From Dehalococcoidia bacterium UBA2777 (GTDB lineage: Bacteria; Chloroflexota; Dehalococcoidia; UBA2247; UBA2777), in assembly GCA_002352365.1 (NCBI GenBank), contig DEIJ01000005.1, forward strand, positions 2,256 to 10,341: a stretch of DNA of 8,086 nucleotides, written 5' to 3'. This document shows positions 1 to 6,464 of the stretch, one piece after another. The notes under the pieces were generated by a model that did not search any database, was not told the origin of the DNA, and saw nothing but the letters and a program-made list of their open reading frames with translations. A program made the translations under genes and the position numbers. Positions within the stretch are counted from its first letter, which is position 1. The number at the start of each line of letters is the position of its first letter.

Positions 1-1323
1 TATGTAGCTAGAAGAACAGATAACTTCGAGGCATTGACTAAGAGTTTGGCGATATATACTCCTGAGTATGTGGCGGAGATTACCGGTGTTTCCAGCCAAG
101 AGGTGCGTCGCACCGCTCGACTCTTCGCCGTGGCGAGTCAGGCTGCAATCGTCTATGGCAATGGAATAACTCAGCATGTCAGCGGAACGGACGGCGTAAT
201 GGCTGTAGCGAATCTGGCGATGTTGACCGGAAACATTGGCCGCCGGGGGGGTGGCATCTATGCACTGCAAAGGGAAAACGATGGGCAAGGTGCCTGTGAC
301 ATGGGGGCCCTGCCCGATTTCCTCCCTGGATACCAAAGTGTGGAGGATGCCCAAGTCAGGAAGAAATTCGAAGAACGCTGGGGAGTTTGCCTGCCCACTG
401 ATGGGGGGCTAACCGCTGTGGAAATGATTGAGGGGGCGAAAGAGGGAAAGATCAAGGCCATGTACATTGTGGGAGAAAATCCCGCCTCGAGTTTTCCACA
501 CCTGAGCCTGGTTAGAGAGGCTCTTGCATCTCTTGATCTCCTGGTGGTACAGGACATGTTCCTCACTGAAACAGCCAAACTGGCGACGGTGGTTCTGCCT
601 GCGGCAAGTTTCGCCGAAAAGGAAGGTACATTCACCAACTTCGAGGGGAGGGTCCAGAGAGTGCGCCAGGCCATCGAACCCCTCGGCTCGAGCCTGCCAG
701 ACTGGGAGATAATCCTGGAGTTAGCTCGTAGGATGTATTGTCCGATGCCATATTCCTCTCCCCAGCAGGTTATGGATGAGATCGAGGAATTAGTTCCCTT
801 GTATCAGGGCATATCTTGTGCCGACTCGGAGATGATGGGCCGGGATGAGTTGGGCAGCAGGCCGTTAAGAGCTAGACGTATCTACAAAGGGCAATTCTTG
901 AGCGGATTTGCCCGCTTCAGCCCCGTCCAATATATCCCACTGGCCCAGACACCACCAGATGGATACCCCTTCACTCTGCTGGCCGGTACGATTCTGTATC
1001 AGTTTGGTACTGGCTCCAGAAGCTCAAGGTCTCGGCGGTTGAGCAAACTGTCACTAGAGGCTTTTGTGGAGATTGGCCACTCTGATGCCGAACAGCTTGG
1101 AATCAATCATGGCGACGAGGTTAAGGTCATCTCGCCTGTGGGTGAAGTGACCGCTATGGCTAGAATTACTGACACACTCCCTGAGGGGATGCTTTTCATG
1201 CCCCTGTCGTTCCCAACCAGCCCCACTAGTGGGCTATTTAGCATCATCTTGGATCCTCGGGCAAAAACCCCTTCTCTCAAAGCATGTGCCGTAAGGCTGG
1301 AAAGGATTGGTTCCCATGGATAA
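1..1323 (+). CDS. fdhA: Formate dehydrogenase catalytic (alpha) subunit, C-terminal part (5' truncated by window edge)
   Basis: Molybdopterin-dependent oxidoreductase that should interconvert formate and CO2, the entry step of the Wood-Ljungdahl methyl branch; probably cytoplasmic. The reading frame is open from base 1, so the gene starts upstream; 440 residues are visible. Fragment residues 52-112 carry the family core: GNGITQH, NLAMLTGNIG, then QGACDMGALPDFLPGYQ, which is very typical of FdhA. Residues 155-222 (YIVGENPASS, TVVLPAASFAEKEGTFTN) continue the catalytic fold. Residues 325-434 form the C-terminal molybdopterin-dinucleotide-binding domain, ending LDPRAKTPSLKACAVRLE. The Sec/Cys active-site residue and any N-terminal Fe-S domains lie outside the window. 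The tail FMPLSF...GLFS departs from the FMPFHF...NxLT that I recall for relatives. The gene overlaps the NuoE-like gene by 8 bases, implying translational coupling. A NuoG-like subunit is the main alternative but fits the QGACDMGALP core less well. Confidence 0.88.
   Translation, partial: YVARRTDNFEALTKSLAIYTPEYVAEITGVSSQEVRRTARLFAVASQAAIVYGNGITQHVSGTDGVMAVANLAMLTGNIGRRGGGIYALQRENDGQGACDMGALPDFLPGYQSVEDAQVRKKFEERWGVCLPTDGGLTAVEMIEGAKEGKIKAMYIVGENPASSFPHLSLVREALASLDLLVVQDMFLTETAKLATVVLPAASFAEKEGTFTNFEGRVQRVRQAIEPLGSSLPDWEIILELARRMYCPMPYSSPQQVMDEIEELVPLYQGISCADSEMMGRDELGSRPLRARRIYKGQFLSGFARFSPVQYIPLAQTPPDGYPFTLLAGTILYQFGTGSRSSRSRRLSKLSLEAFVEIGHSDAEQLGINHGDEVKVISPVGEVTAMARITDTLPEGMLFMPLSFPTSPTSGLFSIILDPRAKTPSLKACAVRLERIGSHG
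1302..1306 (+). promoter_or_regulatory. Ribosome binding site inside the fdhA end, deciding the nuoE-like start
   Basis: AAGGA lies 9 bases before the ATG at 1316. The alternative in-frame TTG at 1307 directly abuts this site and could not use it, so the ATG is preferred. The site lies within fdhA coding sequence, which fits coupled translation. Confidence 0.6.
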
Positions 1324-1804
1324 ATCAAGGGTAACTCTGGAAACCGCCTCGACACGGATAGAGAACATTGTTGCTGAGTACCGGGATCAGAAGTGGGCCT
1401 TGATCCCGCTCCTACAGAAAATCCAGGAGGAGTTGGGGTATATCCCTCCAGAAGCTATACAGCCCATAGCCAAAGCCCTGGACTTGTTCCCCAGCCAAGT
1501 GCAAGGGGTGATTACCTTTTATACCCAACTCTATACCACCCCCCGGGGGAAAATGGTTGTCAGGGTGTGTCGGGGAACAGCCTGCCATGTGAGAGGTGGA
1601 AAGACAATTCTGAAATTGGTGAAACGGCATCTGGGTATCGATGAGGGGCAGACCACCCCCGACTTCGAATACACCCTAGAGACCGTTGCCTGCATAGGCG
1701 TTTGTGCCTTGGCACCCAACATGGTCATTGGGGGAACTACCTACGGCCGCATGAACCCCAAAAAGGTAGCTCAACTATTCGGGGAGAGAAAAGGCGAGGG
1801 ATAA
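1316..1804 (+). CDS. NuoE/HndA-type NADH dehydrogenase 24 kDa-like [2Fe-2S] subunit
   Basis: Small electron-transfer subunit that passes electrons to or from the FMN/NADH subunit encoded next. The 162-residue length is normal for the family. Residues 1-70 form the helical N-terminal region (GYIPPEAIQPIA, QVQGVITFYTQLY), and the rest is a thioredoxin-like [2Fe-2S] domain. All four ligands are present in family spacing: Cys85 and Cys90 (C-x4-C in VCRGTAC), Cys126 and Cys130 (C-x3-C in CIGVC). I start it at ATG 1316, supported by AAGGA 9 bases upstream; a TTG at 1307 would add three residues. It overlaps fdhA by 8 bases, and only one base separates it from the NuoF-GltD fusion, so the three products are probably made in a fixed ratio as one complex. 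The same subunit type occurs in NADP-reducing hydrogenases, but the FdhA neighbour argues for a formate dehydrogenase role here. Confidence 0.93.
   Translation: MDKSRVTLETASTRIENIVAEYRDQKWALIPLLQKIQEELGYIPPEAIQPIAKALDLFPSQVQGVITFYTQLYTTPRGKMVVRVCRGTACHVRGGKTILKLVKRHLGIDEGQTTPDFEYTLETVACIGVCALAPNMVIGGTTYGRMNPKKVAQLFGERKGEG
1796..1800 (+). promoter_or_regulatory. Ribosome binding site for the NuoF-GltD fusion gene
   Basis: GAGGG lies 5 bases before the ATG at 1806 and within the last codons of the NuoE-like gene, whose stop is one base before that ATG. This is the layout expected for coupled translation. Confidence 0.6.
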
Positions 1805-1805
1805 C

Positions 1806-4800
1806 ATGCAAAACCATCGCACCATCTTCGTTTGCCAGGGGACGGGGTGCCTCTCAGGAAGGTCGGATGCTGCCTATGAGGCACTCAAGGTGGAGGTGGA
1901 GCGGCAGGGTGTGACAAACGCCGAGGTGGATTTCACTGGCTGTCACGGTTTCTGCGAACAGGGCCCCAACGTGGTCATCGAACCCGAGGGCATTTTCTAT
2001 ACACAAGTTCAAGCTGAGGATGCGCCGGAGATTGTGAGCTCCCACCTTCGAGATGGCAGGCCAGTGGAGCGCCTCTTCTACCATGACCCGGTTACTGGCC
2101 AGGCCATACCCCACTACTCAGAGATAAATTTCTACAATAAACAGCAGCGCGTCATCCTACGTAACTGCGGGCGCATAAATCCCGAGAAGATTGATCACTA
2201 CATTGCCAGTGGTGGTTACCGTGCCCTCAGAAAAGCCCTTTTGGAGATGACACCACCAGAGGTTATTGAGGAGGTCAAGAAGTCCGGCCTTCGAGGTCGT
2301 GGTGGCGCTGGATTCCCTACCGGGCGCAAGTGGGAGTACTGCCGCAATGCCACCAGTCGCCAGAAATACGTTATCTGCAACGCTGATGAAGGCGACCCCG
2401 GGGCCTTTATGGATCGCTCCATCCTAGAGGCTGACCCTCATGCCGTCATCGAAGGGCTGATTATCGCCGGATATGCCATAGGGGCGACTGAGGGCTATAT
2501 ATATGTCCGCGCCGAATATCCATTGGCAGTGAGGCGATTTCGCATTGCCCTAGAACAAGCGCAACAGAGGGGATTCCTGGGGGGCGATATTCTTGGCTCG
2601 GGCTTTGATTTTGTGGTGCATATCAAAGAGGGTGCCGGGGCCTTCGTCTGTGGTGAAGAGACGGCCTTAATAGCCTCCATCGAAAGCCGGAGAGGAATGC
2701 CTCGCCCTCGCCCTCCGTTCCCGGCCCAATCGGGCCTGGATGGAAAGCCCAGCAATATAAACAACGTAAAGACGCTGGCCTCTGTCCCGGTCATCATCGA
2801 CCGAGGGGCTAGTTGGTTCGCTAACCTGGGCACCGAGAAAAGTAAGGGCACAGCTGTCTTCGCCCTCACCGGGAAGATTGCCAATAGTGGCCTGGTAGAG
2901 GTGCCTATGAGTACCCCTCTATCCACCATCATTTTCGATATCGGGGGTGGTATCCCGCGCGGCAAGCACTTCAAGGCAGTGCAGACGGGTGGCCCCTCGG
3001 GTGGTTGCATTCCAGCACAGTTCCTTGATCTCCCGGTAGACTACGAGTCCCTGACCAAGGTAGGCTCGATCATGGGCTCCGGCGGGATGGTGGTGATGGA
3101 TGACAGCACCTGCATGGTGGAGATAGCCCGGTATTTCTTGAGCTTCACCCAGGCTGAGTCATGTGGGAAATGTACCCCCTGCCGCCTGGGGACCAGGCAG
3201 ATGCTAGAAATCCTGACCAGAATTACTCAGGGCCGAGGGCGTGATGGTGACATCGATACCTTGCTCGCCATAGCCACCACTGTTAAGGAGTGCTCGCTCT
3301 GTGGCCTTGGCCAGACCTGCCCTAACCCGGTGCTTACCACCATCAATTACTTCCGGGAGGAATATGATGCCCATATAAAGGAGAAAAAGTGCCCGGCTGC
3401 CGTCTGTGATGCCTTGATGATTTCGCCGTGCCAGCACACCTGTCCAGTAGGGATCAACATCCCCAAATATGTGGCCCACATTGCCGCCGGAGAATACAGG
3501 GAAGCTATTGACACCATCAGGGAGCGCAACCCCTTCCCGGCTATTTGTGGCCGCATCTGCCATCATCCCTGCGAGAGCAGGTGCCGCCGTGGCGAACTTG
3601 ACGATCCAGTAGCCATAAGGTCACTCAAGCGCTTTGTCGCCGACTGGTACTTTGACCATGCGGCCGAATTAGCCCAAGTTGAGCCATTCCCCCAAACTCA
3701 TGGCCAAAGGGTAGCTGTGGTTGGGGCTGGACCCACCGGACTGGCTTGCGCCTACTTTTTGGCTCAGATGGGCTATCCAGTCACCGTCTTTGAAGCGCTT
3801 CCGGTAGGCGGGGGCATGCTAGCGGTGGCTATACCCAATTTCCGCTTACCCGGGGAAGTCATTGAAAAGGAGATAGACTATATCGCCAAGTGCGGGGTGG
3901 AGATAAGATATAATACACCGATCAACGTAAACTTCACCGTGGAAGACCTCAGAAGAGCTGGCTTTGAGGCTGTCTTCATCGCTGCCGGTGCTCAGAGGAG
4001 TCAGCGCATAGGTATACCCGGCGAGCTTGAGGACATTCAAGGCTTCCACTATGGGCTGAGATTCCTTAGGGATGTGAAGGTTGGCAGACCGATCAGGGTG
4101 GGGCATCATGTAGCTGTTATTGGAGGTGGCAATGTTGCTCTGGATGCTTCTCGCACTGCCCTTCGCCTCGGTGCTGATGAAGTGAGCATCTTTTACCGGC
4201 GGTCGCGGGGCGAGATGCTGGTTACCGAGGTAGAGTACAACGAAGCTGTTGCTGAAGGTATCCAGGTTAATTTCTTGGTCAGCCCTACCCGAGTAGTAAC
4301 CGATAGCTGGAAAGCGATAGGCCTCGAGTGTATCCGCATGAGGCTGGCAGAGCCTGATGCCGGTGGACGTCGCCGGCCGGTGCCCATTTCTGGCTCTGAA
4401 TTCTTTGTAGAGGCAGACACTGTTGTCGCTGCCGTAGGTCAGGCCCCAGATCTATCGTTTCTACCACCAGACAGCGCCCTAGAGCGCACTCGCTGGGAGA
4501 CCCTGGTTGTCAACACCAACACCTTGGCTACCAATGTCCCCGGGGCCTTTGCTGGAGGAGATTTTGTCACCGGACCCGGAACGGTTATTGACGCCATTGC
4601 TGCCGGCAGGAGGGGGGCTATTGCCATAGACAAGTACCTTCGGGGGGATACCTCACGGGTGGAGATGTACGACCTAAGGACTGAAATGATGGAGGAGGTG
4701 GTGAATCGGGAAGAGGAAACCTGGGAGACGCAACCCAGATTGGAGGTACCACGGCTTCCCATTCAGGAAAGGAAACAGGGCTTTGTGGAGATAGAGCTGG

Positions 4801-4865
4801 GCTTCTCGGAGGAGAAAGCCAGGCAGGAGGCCAGGCGATGCTTGAGGTGTGATCTTGAGAGATAA
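1806..4865 (+). CDS. NuoF/HydB-type NADH-FMN-FeS subunit fused to a GltD-type FAD/NADPH oxidoreductase
   Basis: A 1019-residue soluble electron-transfer hub. Residues 1-90: thioredoxin-like [2Fe-2S] domain (Cys10, 15, 46, 50). Residues 120-440: NuoF core, with the NADH/FMN motifs GLRGRGGAGFPTGRKWE (161-177), CNADEGDPGAFMDR (191-204) and GAGAFVCGEETA (277-288). Residues 450-510: NuoF [4Fe-4S] site (Cys453, 456, 459 and probably 499). In HydB/HndC a C-terminal ferredoxin domain would follow; here residues 529-593 instead hold the cysteine-rich N-terminus of a GltD-like protein (Cys529, 534, 542, 546, 581, 585, 589, 593). Residues 636-663 are a FAD Rossmann motif (VVGAGPTGLA). Residues 769-804 are a second Rossmann motif (VIGGGNVALD) followed by YRRSR, an Arg-rich stretch typical of NADPH binding. 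Residues 914-945 (AFAGGDFVTGPGTVIDA) close the FAD site. The protein ends with CLRCD. Context suggests it links formate dehydrogenase to NADH, NADPH and perhaps MetVF. Domain calls are firm; the exact reaction is inferred. Confidence 0.92.
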   Translation: MQNHRTIFVCQGTGCLSGRSDAAYEALKVEVERQGVTNAEVDFTGCHGFCEQGPNVVIEPEGIFYTQVQAEDAPEIVSSHLRDGRPVERLFYHDPVTGQAIPHYSEINFYNKQQRVILRNCGRINPEKIDHYIASGGYRALRKALLEMTPPEVIEEVKKSGLRGRGGAGFPTGRKWEYCRNATSRQKYVICNADEGDPGAFMDRSILEADPHAVIEGLIIAGYAIGATEGYIYVRAEYPLAVRRFRIALEQAQQRGFLGGDILGSGFDFVVHIKEGAGAFVCGEETALIASIESRRGMPRPRPPFPAQSGLDGKPSNINNVKTLASVPVIIDRGASWFANLGTEKSKGTAVFALTGKIANSGLVEVPMSTPLSTIIFDIGGGIPRGKHFKAVQTGGPSGGCIPAQFLDLPVDYESLTKVGSIMGSGGMVVMDDSTCMVEIARYFLSFTQAESCGKCTPCRLGTRQMLEILTRITQGRGRDGDIDTLLAIATTVKECSLCGLGQTCPNPVLTTINYFREEYDAHIKEKKCPAAVCDALMISPCQHTCPVGINIPKYVAHIAAGEYREAIDTIRERNPFPAICGRICHHPCESRCRRGELDDPVAIRSLKRFVADWYFDHAAELAQVEPFPQTHGQRVAVVGAGPTGLACAYFLAQMGYPVTVFEALPVGGGMLAVAIPNFRLPGEVIEKEIDYIAKCGVEIRYNTPINVNFTVEDLRRAGFEAVFIAAGAQRSQRIGIPGELEDIQGFHYGLRFLRDVKVGRPIRVGHHVAVIGGGNVALDASRTALRLGADEVSIFYRRSRGEMLVTEVEYNEAVAEGIQVNFLVSPTRVVTDSWKAIGLECIRMRLAEPDAGGRRRPVPISGSEFFVEADTVVAAVGQAPDLSFLPPDSALERTRWETLVVNTNTLATNVPGAFAGGDFVTGPGTVIDAIAAGRRGAIAIDKYLRGDTSRVEMYDLRTEMMEEVVNREEETWETQPRLEVPRLPIQERKQGFVEIELGFSEEKARQEARRCLRCDLER

Positions 4866-4881
4866 TGGTATGCCGCCAATA

Positions 4882-4888
4882 GGGAGGG
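4882..4888 (+). promoter_or_regulatory. Ribosome binding site for metV
   Basis: GGGAGGG contains a full GGAGG core 10 bases before the ATG at 4898. An in-frame TTG at 4889 abuts it and is too close to be used, so the ATG is the better start. The 32-base gap between the fusion gene and this ATG otherwise holds nothing I recognise. Confidence 0.65.
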
Positions 4889-4897
4889 TTGAGAATA

Positions 4898-5542
4898 ATG
4901 AAGTCCATTACTAGGCAGAAGCCTTTTAATGAGATCGAGCAGCAATTGGAGGACCTCGACAGAATCTTTATTGTTGGCTGTGGCACTTGCGCCACTATGA
5001 CTAGGACCGGGGGCAGGGAAGAGGTTCTGGAGATGAAGAACCGTCTGCAAGGGCTGGGCAAGATGGTCACCGGCTGGATAGTTATTCCCACCGCTTGCGA
5101 TGAGATGACCGAAGTGGCTTTCAGGGAAAATAATGGCGCTATTCAGGATGCGAACTCCATCCTGGTGATGGCCTGTGCCTTGGGAGTGCATCGGGTGAGC
5201 TTATACATTGGGAAGCCTGTCATTCCGGCACTGGATACCCTGTTCATAGGCATAGAAGATAGCCCGGGGGATTTTCACGAGGTTTGTGCCCAGTGTGGTC
5301 AGTGTGTCCTGGGCGAAACCGCTGGTATCTGCCCCATCACGGCATGTCACAAGGGCCTGCTAAACGGACCTTGCGGCGGCACCAACAATGGCAAGTGCGA
5401 GGTTGACAAGGAAAAGGACTGCGCTTGGACCCTCATTTATCAGCGACTGAAAGAGCAGGGCCGTCTCGATCTAATGCGGAAATATCGTCCTCCCAAGAAT
5501 TTTCAGGTGGTACCCAGGCCCAAAGTGGCCAGAATTGTATGA
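4898..5542 (+). CDS. metV: MetV-type cysteine-rich partner of methylenetetrahydrofolate reductase
   Basis: Fe-S/zinc-type protein that partners MetF in acetogens and other Wood-Ljungdahl anaerobes and is thought to bring electrons to it. The 214-residue protein has 12 cysteines. The N-terminal half (Cys28, Cys31 in GCGTC, Cys67, Cys93) suggests one metal site. The C-terminal half has Cys130, 133, 136 (CAQCGQC), 145, 150, 159, 167 and 175, including ICPITACHKG and NGPCGGTNNGKCE, which I recognise as the C-terminal 'methylenetetrahydrofolate reductase' domain family. There is no signal peptide or membrane segment. ATG 4898 is chosen over TTG 4889 because of the ribosome binding site spacing. 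Sixteen bases separate its stop from the metF ATG, and the metF ribosome binding site lies just after the stop. Known variants sit beside HdrCBA-MvhD or RnfC2; neither is in this window, where a NuoF-GltD fusion sits upstream instead. Confidence 0.88.
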   Translation: MKSITRQKPFNEIEQQLEDLDRIFIVGCGTCATMTRTGGREEVLEMKNRLQGLGKMVTGWIVIPTACDEMTEVAFRENNGAIQDANSILVMACALGVHRVSLYIGKPVIPALDTLFIGIEDSPGDFHEVCAQCGQCVLGETAGICPITACHKGLLNGPCGGTNNGKCEVDKEKDCAWTLIYQRLKEQGRLDLMRKYRPPKNFQVVPRPKVARIV

Positions 5543-5543
5543 A

Positions 5544-5550
5544 AGAGGAG
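5544..5550 (+). promoter_or_regulatory. Ribosome binding site for metF
   Basis: AGAGGAG lies just after the metV stop and 8 bases before ATG 5559. Two upstream in-frame alternatives are worse: ATG 5553 is only 2 bases from it and TTG 5535 precedes it. This favours ATG 5559 as the start. Confidence 0.65.
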
Positions 5551-5558
5551 AAATGACC

Positions 5559-6443
5559 ATGGTGCCCAGCTTCAAAGAAGCGCTTAACAGCGGCAAGTTT
5601 GTAGTGACCAGCGAGATCGGTCCACCTAAGGGGACAAATATTGAGAAGATGTGCCATCATATAGACCTTCTCAAAGATATGGTGGATGGGCTCAACGTCA
5701 CCGATCACCAAAGCTCAGTGATGCGCTTTCCCTCCATCGGCGGCTGTCTGGCTATCAAAGAGCAGGGAGGCGAACCCATATTACAAATGACCTGTCGTGA
5801 CCGCAACCGGCTTGCGCTTCAAGCTGAATTGCTGTTGGCGCACGCCAGGGGCATAAGGAATGTGCTCTGTCTTACCGGTGACGCCATCCTGGTTGGTGAT
5901 CACAGGGAGGCCAAAGGCGTCTTCGATCTTGATTCGGTGCAACTCGTGAGAACAGTTCGGCAGCTTGAATCAGGTAAAGACTTGGGAGGAAATGATCTCA
6001 ATGGGGCGGTAGAGTTCTGTGCTGGAGCTATAGTCACCCCTGAGGCGCGACCAATCGAGCCTCAACTAATCAAGTTTGAAAACAAGGTGGAGGCCGGAGC
6101 TGAATTCTTCCAAACCCAAGCCATCTACGATCTGGATAACTTCAGCAAGTTCATGCAGTATGCTCGTCAATTCCCAGTCAAGGTGTTAGCGGGGATAGTT
6201 CTACTTACCTCAGCCAGGATGGCGAAGTACATGAACGAGAACGTTCCCGGGATATTTGTACCCCAAAACCTAATTGATGAGCTAACCAGAGCACCCAAAG
6301 GTGAGGCACTCAACACAGGTATCGAGATTGCTGGTCGGATGATCGCCGTCCTACAAAAAGATTCTGTTTGTGATGGAGTCCACATTATGGCTATTGGTAG
6401 GGAGGAAGTGGTTCCAGATATATTGGCAGCAGCTGGGCTTTGA
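5559..6443 (+). CDS. metF: 5,10-methylenetetrahydrofolate reductase
   Basis: Flavin-dependent TIM-barrel enzyme reducing 5,10-methylene-THF to 5-methyl-THF, the last reduction of the Wood-Ljungdahl methyl branch (or the reverse in oxidative metabolism). The 294 residues match a single-domain bacterial MetF. Recognisable elements run in family order: VTSEIGPPKGTN (16-27; Glu19 matches the catalytic acid position), LNVTDHQSSVMR (45-56), MTCRDRNR (77-84), the LCLTGD strand (103-108; Asp108 corresponds to the flavin-contacting Asp of E. coli MetF), and FFQTQAIYD (183-191; Gln187 probably matches the folate-contacting Gln). The start at 5559 is set by AGAGGAG 8 bases upstream; ATG 5553 is also possible. 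Directly behind metV, as in acetogens, so the two probably form a complex. The electron donor is not evident; the operon suggests NADH or NADPH through the upstream fusion protein, which is inference. It is the last gene of the plus-strand set. Confidence 0.93.
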   Translation: MVPSFKEALNSGKFVVTSEIGPPKGTNIEKMCHHIDLLKDMVDGLNVTDHQSSVMRFPSIGGCLAIKEQGGEPILQMTCRDRNRLALQAELLLAHARGIRNVLCLTGDAILVGDHREAKGVFDLDSVQLVRTVRQLESGKDLGGNDLNGAVEFCAGAIVTPEARPIEPQLIKFENKVEAGAEFFQTQAIYDLDNFSKFMQYARQFPVKVLAGIVLLTSARMAKYMNENVPGIFVPQNLIDELTRAPKGEALNTGIEIAGRMIAVLQKDSVCDGVHIMAIGREEVVPDILAAAGL

Positions 6444-6464
6444 ATCCAGGGGTGAGACCGAGGG
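6444..6464. other. 21-base convergent intergenic gap
   Basis: This spacer separates the stop codons of metF and the CoA transferase beta gene, which converge. There is no room for a standard terminator inside it, and no hairpin followed by a T-run is visible on either strand. Transcripts probably run into each other here. Confidence 0.6.

Noticed and set aside
2495..3010. A 171-codon minus-strand open frame inside the NuoF region
   Set aside because: It is fully antisense to the conserved NuoF core, and the translation has no recognisable domain.
1316..4865. NuoE/NuoF-like genes as part of an [FeFe]-hydrogenase (HndABCD/HydABC) operon
   Set aside because: The large subunit directly upstream is a molybdopterin enzyme with FdhA motifs, and no H-cluster cysteine motif is present in the window. 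A hydrogenase elsewhere cannot be excluded.
1806..4865. A glutamate synthase small subunit (GltD) as the function of the C-terminal half
   Set aside because: No large glutamate synthase subunit is nearby and the domain is fused to NuoF. Only the fold and cofactor sites are GltD-like.
4866..4897. Possible internal promoter before metV
   Set aside because: The gap is 32 bases with a strong ribosome binding site but no recognisable -35/-10 pair; read-through from upstream is simpler.
4618..5091. A 157-codon minus-strand open frame across the end of the fusion gene and the start of metV
   Set aside because: It is antisense to two real genes, its composition is Pro/Ser-rich, and it matches no family.
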